The translations under genes and the position numbers were made by a program. Positions 45,727-56,693 of a DNA stretch of 64,000 nt are shown piece after piece (within the stretch, counting starts at the first letter, position 1; the number at the start of each line of letters is the position of its first letter). A model generated the notes under the pieces. That model was not told the DNA's origin. It saw only the letters and a list, made by a program, of their open reading frames with translations, and ran no database searches. The stretch is from Chlorophyllum brunneum. Taxonomy: Eukaryota; Basidiomycota; Agaricomycetes; Agaricales; Agaricaceae. The DNA lies in contig OY756139.1 in NCBI GenBank assembly GCA_963576785.1, forward strand, positions 2,170,001 through 2,234,000. The letters run 5' to 3'.

Positions 45727-48700
45727 TCACGCCTGTGCTTGCTGCAGAACAGCTCGTGCAAGCTGAACATATTCTGAAGCTTCGGCAGTGTCTTTGCCCT
45801 CTCCAGCCGACACCTTCTCCCAATGCGATAGCCCAGTATCCACCAAAGTGAAAGCCTCGATCTCCGAATGCTCATCAACCCATCGGACATACTCGGCTTC
45901 CTGCCACCCATGTAAACTGTGAGGAAGCGGTATAGGAGATCGCACCAGAATATGATGCAATACAATTAATACGGGTAATCCCGCTGTATACTTGGGTGAT
46001 GTCAATTGGCTATTCTCCAGGAATAGCAGCGGCCTAAAAGCAGTCACAGGTCAAATCACTCCTAGTAATTTCCAGGCAAAAACGTACCGCATTGCGCGAA
46101 GCGCCTTGTATTCACTGCCGATGGTCTCTAGGCCCCCTGCGCTCTTACTTTGCGGAGAATCGACCATGAAGGCATTCAGTGCAAATTCCACCGCCGTCAT
46201 GTCACTTGTCAGCTGCAGTTTCCCGCTTTCACCCAGTGGCTTTGCTATTGATGCATGCAGAAGAAACGCCTTGATTACATATTTTACTATAGAAGTGGTC
46301 CTTGGTGAAAGTCAGCATGTAGCCAAGGCAGAAGAGTGAGGTGATACTGTACCATGATTTGCTCACATCTCCAACGCTGTACTTGTTGAGAATTTCAGAC
46401 TTGAAAAAGCCCAGCTTTTCCGTCAGCTCCTTGGTGTATAGGCTGGAACGGCCCATGCCGGCGAGGGGGTCTACGGACTTGCCAAAATCGATACGATGTA
46501 AATTAGCTATGATTGCCCCTAGGTCCCGGCGGATAGCAGCCAACAGTGGGTCTGTTAGCAGTTCATACGAACGATGGATACCCTGCATTGCATGAAAATA
46601 AGTTAGACCATCAGCTGCCTCCGTTCCTTGCAAATTCCGACCTCGATGCACGGTTGGAGAATGCCGAAAACGGGTTCGGAATATTCGTCCCCAAGTTTCG
46701 AGAGCCTGGCCGAGCAATGGTATAAGAAGCTAGCAAGTTGAGCGTTACTGGTTTGCTGTAGAGAGGCTGTTGCACCAATGAAGGAAAACGCAGATCTATC
46801 CCTGACAGCCTGAATAACCAAACGTCGTTAGCCCGATGCAAGAAATACTGGTGAGCTATAACATACGTACCAGGCTCTCAGCCCTAGATAGCATCATATC
46901 CAGGCTCGACGAAACAATCTTAGCGACCATCTTCACAAGAAGAGGGTCAAATCGAGCCGCGTCAAGCTCATTAGCCACCGCTCGCGCAATATTCACGCCC
47001 TCTGTGGACCCAGGCAGTGACCTTGAGCCTCCAGAGAAAGCCTGACCAACCGTTTCATTCAACTTGTTTGTCGACCTCGATAGATACAGGGATTCTATAT
47101 TTGAAATCGATCGGAGAACCAGGACAGTTTCCGGGCTGAGTATGGGCGGAGATGAGACAATAGCAGTTAGCACGCCTGTCAGCCCAGTCTGAAGGGTAAT
47201 CATTTCACCTTTGGTATGTACTGAGATACACAGTATCTGTGTAGACGGCTATCTTCGCAAAAAATTCATGGAACAGACGCAACAGTCTCGGGTATCCGTT
47301 GCCGATTGTGTTCTGGAGGAAGGTCGATCCTATACCCAATGTGACTTCAGAAGAGTAAGCCGAAAGTAATCAACAGTGGAAGACACCTTTTGCGCTAACT
47401 CGTACATGCTTTTCCAGAGAACGAGTCAAAGACGTCCAGAACGTGACACTAGGTCTATTTTCGAGGGACTAATGGCGAAAAGCTATGAGCAATCCTGACA
47501 TTCGACGGTCACATGAACCCGAAGATAGCGGAGCACGATGCGGAGATGATAGTCGATCTTACTTTCATTGCCTCGTCTAGAAACACTACTTGTGTGATAG
47601 TATCTTTCTTCATTCCCAGCACCTTTTCAAGCGTATATACCTGTCAGCGAGATAGTCAGATTGTTGCAGATAGACGACCAAAGAAGCATTATCCGGAAAT
47701 CGTGAGATCGTACCCTTGTGCAGCAATCTGTCATTCCCTCAAACATCGACTCGAGGCGCGCCCAAAGCGCGGCAGTATATTGAGGGACAGTAGCAGTCGT
47801 TGGTTCTGTCCTCACGCGGGAACGGTATGCTGCGGGTGACTGCTGGGGGTTCGGGGACGTGCTCGCATCTAGTTGGGATAAGTTTTCAGATACTGAGAAT
47901 ACAGTCACAGGGTATACTAACCACTCGTTAGGGCGTCCTTGGATATTTTTGAAAGATCAAAAGCGCTCTGTATGCGTTCTTCGACTGCCTGTGATAGGTC
48001 GGAGAGTAGCCCCTGAACAAGAGTAGGTAATACTCGGAGATTGTACGCTGTTTGAAGAGATGATGCAAGAAGGGTTTGGTTCTGAAGAATTTGCACAAGG
48101 GTTTGAAGAAACTTTGCCGTAGGACTCACCAAAGTCTTAAGACCAATTAGGACCATATTTTCCATTTCTGCCGTCACCCTTGTACGAGCATCTTGAACGA
48201 AGGGTTCATACGCTGAAACAGTATTTATCGACCTTAACGAGATGTCTTGGATAGCATCATCACCGCCCATCTGGCTAACGCTACTTCCACTGTCCGTGAC
48301 CTGCGCTGATGAATCCCCATCCGGTGTTCCCTCCAGGAGAGAAACTGCAAACCGTAGAAGTATTATTTAGAAGTGTATATACACCAACGGACAACGTACC
48401 AAGCTCGGCGATGCTCAAAGCCGCCTTCGCAATTACCCTTTCTTTCTCGTCCTCGGCATCTACACTCTGAGCAATCACCGTTGTAGTGCTCTCCGCGTGT
48501 TCTTTTTCAGCTTTATCATCTCCTTCCAATTTTTCATCCATTTCACTCATCTGAACTTGAAGCCGCCTCGCCAAGACGACGAAACGCGAGGTACGCCGAA
48601 GGACGTCGGAAGCTTGATGAAGTTTGTGCAGCCGTACGACGTGGGTTTGAAGGGATTCATAAGGCACGTGTATCTTGGTTCGCAATCTAAATGGCCTTTG

Positions 48701-49200
48701 AGCTCCATCCCGCCATTGGGCCGTTTGAGAAGAAACGCGTACTTTATAGCAGAACCGTCTAGATCTTTGAGCCCCTGCCGGATGGACGACAGCGAGCCGC
48801 TCATGCTGTTAGCATTCGCGGCTTGCTGTAAAAGGTCTTCGTGATGCACGGTCACCTTCGGGGGAATCAGAAGCAGACTGAGGATGTCGGCACAGACATA
48901 CGAGGTTCTTGATCTGCTTAGACACGTCGTCTATTCCGAAGGTCAGCTTTGAGATGGCGACTGACATGTCCTCCTTTGCGATGGAGTCTTGGGCGGTAGA
49001 TTTTGTAAGGCTCAACGCGGGTTTTGGGGCCACCTTGGCGTCTGGCTGGGGCAAGTAAGGTTCTCCAGCAAGGATAGCATTGGCATAATCATTAGGATCA
49101 AAGTCTGTGCCCGCAAAGACGGAGTAGTCTGTGGGGTGAAAAGGGATGAGCAAGATACGAGAGGGAATAAAAAGACGGCGGACCAGCCATGGCAGGGCGA
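45727..49200 (-). CDS. COG5: Conserved oligomeric Golgi complex subunit 5 (COG5), about 870 aa
   Basis: The N-terminal part reads MADYSVFAGTDFDPNDYANA, with the first coding exon only 7 nt (49200-49194: ATG GCT G). This is followed by the family's long helical region: NSMSGSLSSIRQGLKDL, IHVPYESLQTHVVRLHKLHQ, ASDVLRRTSRFVVLARRLQ, then IQDISLRSINTVSAYEPFV, ALWARLESMFEGMTDCC, RSISNIESLYLSRSTNKL, and a C-terminal VLIVLHHILVRSP. COG5 belongs to lobe B of the COG tether, which recycles glycosyltransferases inside the Golgi. I traced the exons at both ends and through most of the middle, with consistent phase; a few middle boundaries were not checked base by base. The stop is 88 bp from the ILV6 start on the same strand. 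Confidence 0.92.
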
Positions 49201-49819
49201 GGAGGGATGAGCGTGGGACCCCGTGTGGACCCTGTGCACTCCAATTAGCAGCCCCGTCATTGTCGGGCGTGTTAACACCACCGCGATAGACGCGACCACA
49301 GCCCAGCACCATTCCACCCCAAACACATGGGCACCTCCCTTCGTGGAGTCGTCCTTGGGAGCCAGGGCCTGGTGCACTCCGTCCGCTTTGATATCTTTGG
49401 CAATTCCTCAAATACCAAGGGCGCCTACCCAGCCCAATCAGCTACCCTTTATCTCCTACGACAGGCCTCGTGTTAGATCACTTCTACTACTGGTTCTTCA
49501 CAGCCCTGCCCGAATACGTATGCACCATCTCCTGCCCAGGATCCGCACCACTTGCCCATCTCACACTCACTCATGGCTGCGTACCCCCGGCCAGTGGTCC
49601 TGGGCCAAGGCATGAACCAAGTAAGCAGATGTTCGCGAACCATGGCCGCTCCACTCACCTCTTCTACTCTTCCAGTTTACACCTATAGCCACGCACCCTA
49701 GCGCCCATAACCCACCGTACTGTAAGCCCCGCGTGTCATATCCCCTCCTGAGATTTACATCAGTATATAATAGGGGAAGGCCAGGAGTCCTATCGTCCTC
49801 TTTCCGTGAGCGCTAATCC
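49201..49819. other. Gene-free or unresolved stretch between COG5 and an unknown gene
   Basis: 619 bp between divergent genes. Frames are open on the plus strand around 49223-49688 (for example LVLDHFYYWFFTALPEY), but I could not link them by convincing splice sites to a start and stop. A small unrecognised gene is possible. TATATAAT occurs at 49764-49771, about 50 bp before the next start codon, and probably serves that gene. Confidence 0.4.
49764..49771 (+). promoter_or_regulatory. TATA box before the Pro/Tyr-rich gene
   Basis: TATATAAT lies 49-56 bp upstream of the ATG at 49820, a normal distance for a fungal TATA box. Confidence 0.5.
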
Positions 49820-51094
49820 ATGAGCATCATGGCCCAAACTCATCCCAGACCCATCCTACGCAAACAGAATAATGCTAAAGGAATGTATGGCGGCAGATCC
49901 CCACATGACTATGTAGCCGAACGTCTCAGAGATAATCCAGACGGCCCTCCTGGTGTTGATCTCACCGAAGCAAAGCAGTTCTATCTCCAAGCATACCAAT
50001 CACTCGTAAGTTCCCGGAAGCTATGTTGCCATTGGATGAGACTCATGTATATAAAGGGGGGAGTCAATGGCCTTTCTTCCCTAGAACTTGGCCATGCCGC
50101 CGCGTATCGTGCATACTGTACATTGAGCAAAGACCCTCCTCTCCGCAATGGCACTGAATACGAGCGTGAAACCCTCATCGGTCTTTCCGTCGCTGAAGGT
50201 GTCCTTTGAATTCTCTTTGCCTCCCCGCCACATTAACACGTACCACAGCATCTAGGCTAATGCAACAATATGGTCGGGATAGTAGTATTTACGACTGCAC
50301 CGCTGCGTCTGAGGCCGCGGCTCGTACCGCCTCCAGGATTTTCGCCCAGGTGTGATTCTCCACAACCCCCTTCCCTTCAACTTCGATAGCTAACCCCAAC
50401 GACCAAGACTCGTAGAGTATACGATAATGAATTCAGTTCCCGTGCCCCCCTCAGAACAAATGGCTATGCTGATCCCTATGAATACGAAGATGATGATTCT
50501 GAATACATCGATCGGCCCCGCCGGAGAGGTCGTTCCCTATCCCGTACCCGTCATCCTGCTTTCGCTGACACAGCAGCTGTGGCACCGGACATGGACCTGG
50601 GGTACAGTACCAACAGACTCATCCCAGGCACATCCTATTCTGACGTCCCCGCCACGGGTCCTCGTTATCCTCCAACGCCTTATCCTGCGAGTGATTCGGG
50701 TCTACGATACCCTTCAACACCCTATTCCGTCAATAATTCGGGTCCAGGTTTCCCTCCAACACCATATCCAGGTAGTGCTCCTCATCCTTCCGGAACCGTC
50801 ATTGTCTCATATCCGGGAACAGCTACGTCGAACGCCTTGGTCCCTCAAGTGTACCAAGTACCGCGAGGTGGTACATCCTACTATGGACATGGGACAACCA
50901 TTTCCAACCCCTCCTTTTCCAGGAGTCGGAGTGCTTCCTTCTCCTACCCTCAACAATCGTACATGACCCAAATGGCACCGACCAGCTACAGTAACATGCC
51001 ATCCACCTACCCCGCCGAACAAACCATCGTGATACACCAACAGAAGAAGCATCGTCACAGACACCGCCACCGCCATCGCTCAAGGAGTAGGTAG
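49820..51094 (+). CDS. Unrecognised Pro/Tyr-rich protein with His-Arg tail, 388 aa, 3 exons
   Basis: Exons 49820-50198, 50249-50349 and 50408-51094 give 388 residues. The N-terminal ~160 residues are helical and Ala-rich with YVAERLRDNPDGPPGVDL, YRAYCTLSKDPPL, and VAEASRLMQQYGRD..AASEAAARTASRIFAQ, a layout seen in uncharacterised agaricomycete proteins. The middle is Arg/Asp-rich, then comes a Pro/Tyr region with repeated Y-P-x-TPYP units (residues ~245-285), and the protein ends in KKHRHRHRHRHRSRSR. No domain with a known function is recognisable. A 79-nt piece inside exon 1 (50008-50086) looks like an intron (GTAAGT donor, CCCTAG end), but removing it breaks the frame, while reading through keeps it. 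Either it is coding or one base differs from the true sequence. Confidence 0.7.
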
Positions 51095-51662
51095 ATGTTC
51101 CGTTGATTAGTCTTATCCCGAACGATTAACGGCCCCATAAATCTATGCCAATTTCTTCTTTCGCCCCTTTCCTGGAGCGGTCGTGAAAGCCATGACCACC
51201 TTGTACGATGTATATAATCAGGAATAAGACATGCGGCCACTTACGAGATGATGTCATTGTAAGTCCGATACGAAAAAATTGAAATGCTGATGGCTGGAGA
51301 AAATCCCCATTAAAGTACACTGAGTCTCTTGACACATCGGTCTGTGCTATATTAAAACGTTCCAGTTCCATCACACTGGCAAGGTTATCTGTCGTTGACG
51401 CTACTGCTTTTGGACCTTGGCTGCACAGCACCGATTCCATGGGGACTAAATAACATTGACCCACATCCTTGTTTCATCGTCCATAGCAATGCGTCGAAGT
51501 TGTTTATATACCCCTCTGCGCCAGGACAAGTTACTTTGATAGGCTGGTCCTCATCCACTTCCCCCTCTGTCCAACCTTTCGTGTCTTCCTAGAGCTGGTC
51601 TCTGGAACACTTATAAATCGCCCTTGCAACTTATCACAACCTGAAATTATCCTAGTACCAAC
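51095..51662. other. Intergenic before the four-TM protein
   Basis: 568 bp on the plus strand with no convincing gene on either strand. It probably holds the 3' UTR of the Pro/Tyr-rich gene and the promoter of the next. No repeat or RNA gene was seen. Confidence 0.45.
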
Positions 51663-52447
51663 ATGGCCACCACTATTAAGAGGAGAACAAGGACCTTTTG
51701 CTGTTGCATTCCCGTTCGAGCAGGCGTCATTGTCAGTTGTTCTCTCAAATCGAATTCAGAAATCCCAGACTAAATATGGAATCAGGCTCTTGCCATCATC
51801 GGTATCATCGGTGGCGCTGGCCTGACTGCGATAGGTTGCCTCAACCTAACGCAAACCAGTATGTTCACAGCACCCTCCAAGAACTAAAATTTCACAAATA
51901 AATAAATAAATAGCTCTCACAGATGCCAATCGCATAGCCAGTGGCATACAAATCGCAGTTTATACTATCCTTGCCGTAGTTTCCATCTTCGGGTAAGAGG
52001 GCATATCTTCTAGGACGCTCGTCCTCTAACTAGGATCAACTTTTAGCCTGATAGGGGCAATCATGAAGAAAAGACGACTCATCAATCTCTACTTCGCAAT
52101 TCTTATTGGTCATCTGATATTCAGCTTCGCACTGGGTGTGTATGGGATGTATCGCACTTTTAGGGACTCCCCAGAGTATATGCGCGAGTGCCAGAGTGGC
52201 TCGGAAGATGCGTCAGTTATCAGGGTTTGTCGGGAAGGGGATATGCTCATAAAAGGTCTCGTCGTTGCGGTTTCCATCATCGTCTGGTTGCTCGAGATTT
52301 GTGAGTTTGCATGCGTGACGACGGTGTCGTGAGTTTAGCTGACTTATTCTGTTCCAAGGGGCGTGTGTCATCGTGTTTCACTATTCGAAGCAGTTGGGCG
52401 AGGAAGACGAAGTGGAAAGTGTCGCCAAGGACAACGAAGCATGGTAG
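51663..52447 (+). CDS. Small four-transmembrane protein, tetraspanin-like, 187 aa
   Basis: Splicing several short exons gives about 187 residues. A Cys-rich basic N-terminus (RRTRTFCCCIPVRAG) precedes four hydrophobic helices: about residues 21-43, 60-75, 85-110 and 140-165 (VVAVSIIVWLLEIWACVIVF). Between TM3 and TM4 lies an extracellular-type loop with two Cys (RECQSG, VCREGD). The C-terminus is short and acidic (GEEDEVESVAKDNEAW). The pattern resembles tetraspanin-like and Sur7/claudin-like fungal membrane proteins, but the CCG motif of true tetraspanins is missing, so no family is assigned. The CCC near the N-terminus is a likely palmitoylation site. It converges with the CBM12-DM9 gene, stops 102 bp apart. 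Confidence 0.8.
51894..51913. repeat. Short (AAAT)n / (ATAA)n microsatellite in an intron
   Basis: About five tandem AATA-type units just upstream of the TAG acceptor at 51911-51913, inside an intron of the four-TM gene. It provides an AT-rich tract before the acceptor and may vary in length between strains. Confidence 0.6.
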
Positions 52448-52549
52448 TCCATACATGTGGAGAACTGCGTTCGGTTCACAACAGATATCGCATTCCAGAA
52501 TCGTATTGTACAAGAAGATTGTGCGCCAAAACATATCGCGCATTTAGTT

Positions 52550-54050
52550 TCACACGTAACAGAGCACTTCGTATTCCTGCCGTACAACCTGAGTTGTCCG
52601 AAAGATTGATGTGCCTGGGCCAACGTACCTTAACGGATTTCTCCTTGCCATCGTAGGGAATGTAGGCGCCTGGAGGCAAATCGGAATGTGGCATTAAATG
52701 GAGAATCTTCCGGTACACTCACCGTCGAGCTTCTCACTGGCCTTCCCAGGGTGCTTGGCACCCTTGTGGTAGGCCCTCGCAATGTAGAGACGAGTATGAT
52801 CGTTTTCGTAACCACCCTCCACTGGTGTAGCGCCGAGAGAGCCAACTTCCAGAGCGTTTCCAGTTTGGACCCATTTTAGGCCCCGCATGTCACCTAGAAG
52901 AATTTCGTATCTATCAAGCTAGGGATGTATGTTTAGATGGGTTGGACGTCATTAGACTGAGGCACACATACGTGGTGCTCCTCCCCCTTGTAGCCGATGA
53001 CGGCTCCCTTTTTAAAGACGTTCGAAGCCTTGCCGATTTCTGATAGAACAGTACGGTGAGACCATCCTGTTTGTATGGATGTAGAAAGATAACCTACGGA
53101 TACTACCCTTGAAGTGGGCCGGATAAGCTTAGTCTACGTTAACAGTTGAAGGCGACTCACCTCCAAGTAGGCACGGCAAATGTACAAAGTCCAATCGTGC
53201 TCCTTTCCGACTTCAATTGCGCCTTGAGGAATATTCTTTCCTTCGTTATAGACCCAGGCCGCTGGTCCTTGAGGTCCCCTAGCACGGAAATCTGCTTCCC
53301 GGCCCCTGGCAGCACTAGCCCAGGCTTCAAAGCTCTGATGCTGGAGCTCGTTCAGCGCGGCACGAACTGGTTTTGAAACAAGGGCATACGTACGGCTTCT
53401 TCTTTGTGCTCATGATGCTTCCAAGCGGCGAAGGCTCCACCAAGGAGCCCAGCCCCAAGAACCACGCCTCCGCCGATCTAGTTGGATCATATAAGATAAC
53501 GTGTTCCATCATCGTGAAGCTCTAACTTCACCTCGAGGGCCTGCTTCTGATTATCGCTGATGTTATCGTACCAGTGCTTCTCCTCCCCCGCACTGTCAGA
53601 GCCTTGGGGACCTGATAAGGGGCACCGGACGTGATCGTTTGAACAGTGAAAGAGAATTGTTCTTGGACTGCCTACCCTGCTCCTGCTTTCCGTAATCGTA
53701 AGAAGGCGGCTGTTGCGGCTGGTGTGGTTGCCATTGTTGTTGTTGTTGATTCTGTTGTTGCTGGTATTGCTCTTGCTGTCGATGGTTGTGGTGGTGTGGA
53801 ACAATACCCCACAGAGCCGGTGTGCGATCGGGAGTCCAGTCAGACTTGTAAGAGATTAGATTTCCGGAGAGACTTGGATGCTGCATGGTGTGCCCCCACC
53901 TGAGAAAAATGGGGTTGGATGATTTTGTATTCCTCGCCTGGTCCGCGCATCAATGATCTCAGGTCGGTGGGTAGGAATGATGAACATACCGGAATATTCA
54001 ACAACATCACCCATGTTGTACTGGGTTCCGGGTTCCCAAGATCCTGTCAT
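52550..54050 (-). CDS. CBM12-DM9 (DUF3421) protein with glycine-zipper segment, about 324 aa, 10 exons
   Basis: About ten exons join in phase. Residues 1-46 form a chitin-binding type 3 / CBM12 module: WEPGTQYNMGDVVEYSG, YKIIQPH and DWTPDRTPALWG, with the aromatic residues that bind sugar. A Gln/His/Pro-rich linker follows (polyQ). Residues ~117-135 are a Gly-rich hydrophobic stretch (GGGVVLGAGLLGGAFAAW), too short and glycine-rich for a sure TM helix. Two DM9 (DUF3421) repeats follow: GKEHDWTLYICRAYLE with GYKGEEH, then YIARAYHKGAKHPGKAS with IPYDGKEKSV and YEVLCYV. DM9 proteins in animals bind mannose or microbes, and in fungi and plants they are uncharacterised. There is no signal peptide. 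A TATATATAA box sits about 65 bp upstream. Sugar binding by either module is expected but unproven. Confidence 0.9.
53733..53772 (-). repeat. CAA/CAG glutamine-codon tract
   Basis: Minus-strand run coding QQQQNQQQQQ in the linker of the CBM12-DM9 protein. It is a mixed CAA/CAG repeat of about 40 bp that may vary in length between strains. Confidence 0.7.
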
Positions 54051-54655
54051 TTCGTAGGTCTCAAAACTTGCAGTTGAGGTGGGTCGTAATGGGGCATCCA
54101 CGGAAAGCAAGTCCTTATATATATCGTTGGAACATGGTATCAATAATCGTTAGCGCCACCAGTCGGAACTGTCACAGGAAGTTCATCACCCGCTGAAGCC
54201 GTTCTACAATCGCGGTCGACTCAGTTATAGTGCCCACACCAGGACGGTGAGAGCGGAAGATGATCGATTATCGATTTGAGCCTACCCGACAGAATGAGTG
54301 ATTCTCGCTCGATGAAGTCCAGGAGCGTCGATTTGGCCAGACCCTCGGTCCATTGCGTGCCCAGCTCAAAGGGCGTGAAACTTTATCAGGTGCCAGGCTG
54401 GTGCACCACAAGAGAGACGACACAATGCGACTTTGACAGCTCTATCCTCGGAGTGAATCGTGTTGGGTCAGAGATACTGTACCAGACTTTCGATATTGAT
54501 AGCGACTTGCCCTATAAATGGCTACACGTGACTGGTGGGAATAAGTGATCAGGTCAGCGAACTTGACCAGTGAGCATTACACCGAGTCGGCCGCTTATTC
54601 TCCGCGTTGCTCGACAGTCTTCACCCTTTCATCTTAACACATTTACAGAATCATA
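54051..54655. promoter_or_regulatory. Divergent promoter between the CBM12-DM9 gene and the pyruvate carrier
   Basis: 605 bp between divergent starts. TATATATAA (minus strand, 54115-54124) lies about 65-75 bp upstream of the CBM12-DM9 start. Short open frames on the plus strand (54276-54548) have no splice links and no recognisable product. Confidence 0.5.
54115..54124 (-). promoter_or_regulatory. TATA box of the CBM12-DM9 gene
   Basis: ATATATATAA read on the minus strand, 65-74 bp upstream of the start codon at 54050. Together with the tissue- and stress-linked nature of such proteins it suggests regulated expression, which is inference. Confidence 0.55.
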
Positions 54656-55205
54656 ATGTCTGGAGCGGCAGCGTCGGCAGGAGCCTCTAAGTTCCAAGCT
54701 TTCATGAATCACCCAGCTGGTACATCTGTGCGACTTCCACGTTCCCAAGCAGCCCGCTCACTCTTCACAGGTCCTAAAACTGTGTTCTTCTGGGCCCCAT
54801 TAATGAAGTGGTGTTTGGTTGGTGCCGGTCTCAAGGACCTGACACGACCGGCTGACAAGCTCAGTGTCTCGCAAAACGTTGGTATGTACTGGTCTTGCTC
54901 TCATAATTTCTGCCGCTGTAAACATGTCTGCTATAGCGCTGGCGTGCACCGGGTTGATCTGGGTGCGGTACTCATTGGTAATCATACCAGTGAACTACAG
55001 TTTGGCTGCTGTACGCTTCTTCCATTTCTTATCAAAAAACTGCGGCTCATGTTTTGGCTAGGTGAACTTTTTTGTTGGATTGTCAGGCCTCAGTCAGCTA
55101 GGACGAATTGCGCAGTACGTATTAAATGCATACACCATGGTTGCTGAGACTGAAAAATCACGAAGCTACCGGTCCACTCATCCCGATGCGGCCAAGTCCT
55201 CTTAA
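54656..55205 (+). CDS. Mitochondrial pyruvate carrier subunit (MPC2-like), about 147 aa, 3 exons
   Basis: Three exons give about 147 residues. Family marks: a short N-terminal helix with FQAFMNHPAGTSV, then TVFFWAPLMKWCLVGAGLKDLTRPADKLSVSQN, ALACTGLIWVRYSLVI and NYSLAAVNFFVGLSGLSQLGRI. Two or three membrane helices are visible. The MPC is a hetero-oligomer in the inner mitochondrial membrane that brings pyruvate to the matrix. MPC2/MPC3-type subunits carry the NYSLAAVNFF motif. The last exon begins right after the VN splice junction. The gene is intron-poor and small, and no MPC1 partner is in the window. The C-terminus is a short hydrophilic tail (SRSYRSTHPDAAKSS). Confidence 0.93.
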
Positions 55206-55307
55206 CTGTCCTTTTTTATCCGATCATTATAACAAGGTGTCCCTGGATATACCTCTGAATTTCGATATATGTTGCAAAGCCTTGATATATACGAACCTGT
55301 TATCTGG

Positions 55308-56078
55308 TCATCTTGAACGTGATTTACCACCTGTTTCGGCCCGTACTCGATTACTATTCTCCTCGGCGGTTTGACTCGAGCCTGATGAGCCACCTGAAAT
55401 ATCCATTACACTCTTCAACCCTGTCCACCAAGAATCCTCCCCCAACACCCGAGTAGCCGCCCCAAATAAATTCTTCATCAAAACCTCGAGCTCAGAGGCT
55501 TCACCTGTCTCGGTCTGATGTTCGTCGTACTGCCACTCTTGGTGGCGATCAAAAGACTCCCAAGGTTTTGGTCTATTGAGAGGTTTTCTAACAGGTCGCG
55601 GTCCTCCCATACGCTGCATGCGTTCACCGCCAACGGCGTTGCGGTTCTGGCCATTTATCTTGTCCAAGGCTAAGTTACCCAAGTATGAGATGAGACCAGT
55701 ATTTATTAAACCGCCCGCTTGGCCTTGATTTAATCCAATGTACCAACTTGTACCAGCAACAAGAGCACCTAGGATGATTCCCCACTTGATGAACCAGAAA
55801 CTGGTGCGAATCATCCACGATGCTGTCCGGTAGACACTGATGAGTGCAAGATAGGCAGCAAGGAGAGTGACCAATGGTGGTAACACTGTCTGTGCATCCC
55901 ATTCTGACGGACTCTTGGAAAGAAGCGAAGCGAGGAGATCAAGGAGGGCGGAGACAAGGGCGAGACAATGGGCGAGAAGATTGAGGAGGAATGTGTATAG
56001 GGGATGTGGGAGGGTGCGTGCGAGGTAGTTAAGGACGGGGTCGAATAGCGCGGGGAGATGGATGTGGCCTGGGTCCAT
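55308..56078 (-). CDS. APQ12-like nuclear-pore-biogenesis membrane protein, 256 aa, single exon
   Basis: An intronless frame from the ATG at 56078 (MDPGHIHLP) to a stop at 55308 gives 256 residues. It has two or three hydrophobic segments: FLLNLLAHCLALVSALLDLL, VLPPLVTLLAAYLALISVY and WFIKWGIILGALVAGTSWYI, with LFDPVLNYLARTLPHPLYTF before them. This fits the fungal Apq12 family (nuclear pore assembly and biogenesis, ER/nuclear envelope lipid homeostasis). The C-terminal third is hydrophilic, with Arg/Pro-rich and Ser-rich parts. The coding frame continues upstream without an ATG, so a spliced 5' extension is possible, but the conserved domain is complete as given. It converges with the pyruvate carrier gene, 102 bp apart. 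Confidence 0.8.
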   Translation of the reverse strand: MDPGHIHLPALFDPVLNYLARTLPHPLYTFLLNLLAHCLALVSALLDLLASLLSKSPSEWDAQTVLPPLVTLLAAYLALISVYRTASWMIRTSFWFIKWGIILGALVAGTSWYIGLNQGQAGGLINTGLISYLGNLALDKINGQNRNAVGGERMQRMGGPRPVRKPLNRPKPWESFDRHQEWQYDEHQTETGEASELEVLMKNLFGAATRVLGEDSWWTGLKSVMDISGGSSGSSQTAEENSNRVRAETGGKSRSR

Positions 56079-56693
56079 GTCGTGGATGTGCACCTGTGTC
56101 AGCACGATGACTTCAGGACGTGGCACGGTACCTCCGATCACGTGCCAGGATTTGCTGTTGTTGTGCTCCTCGGTGTCATGAGCTTCTACCTCGGAAGAGA
56201 CGGGCGGCACAACACAGCCAAACTGGAAGTGATTGGTCTATCCTTTTCTGGTCAGTCAGCTTCCTGATTCACGCTGTGTAGTTGATCATCAATTCAGGTT
56301 TCGAAGTGACCGCATCTTACCTGTCACGGGTCAAGAAATAGTAACCATGTCACAGGTTTTGTCATTCCGGTCGGTTTCCGTTACACTGGCCCTATCAAAG
56401 CCAGATTTGGCTGGGTGAAACTGGGGTGCATTCAGCCTCGGCCAATCGGATGACCTCGGTTGTCCGGCTGCAGCCGAGACTCGGTGACATCAATCCTTTT
56501 TGGGTCTCAGGCCTGCCATATGCCGAAGGATACCAATAAATTCGCAACCTGAGAACAATTCAACAGGGACAAACAGTCCTCCTATAAGATTAGTCCATGG
56601 ATTCTCTCATAGCACCCGCCCACTTTAGCCCCATCTCCCATCTCTACCTCTTGCCATATATCCCGTCTTCTGTAGTGCTCTCCACTCCCCGTC
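56079..56693. other. Intergenic / divergent promoter region
   Basis: 615 bp between divergent starts. Frames near the APQ12 start stay open (to about 56210) but have no ATG. No repeat or RNA gene was seen. Confidence 0.45.

Noticed and set aside
49223..49688. Possible small gene with LVLDHFYYWFFTALPEY
   Set aside because: The frame changes could not be joined with acceptable donor and acceptor sites, so I left it as an unresolved stretch.
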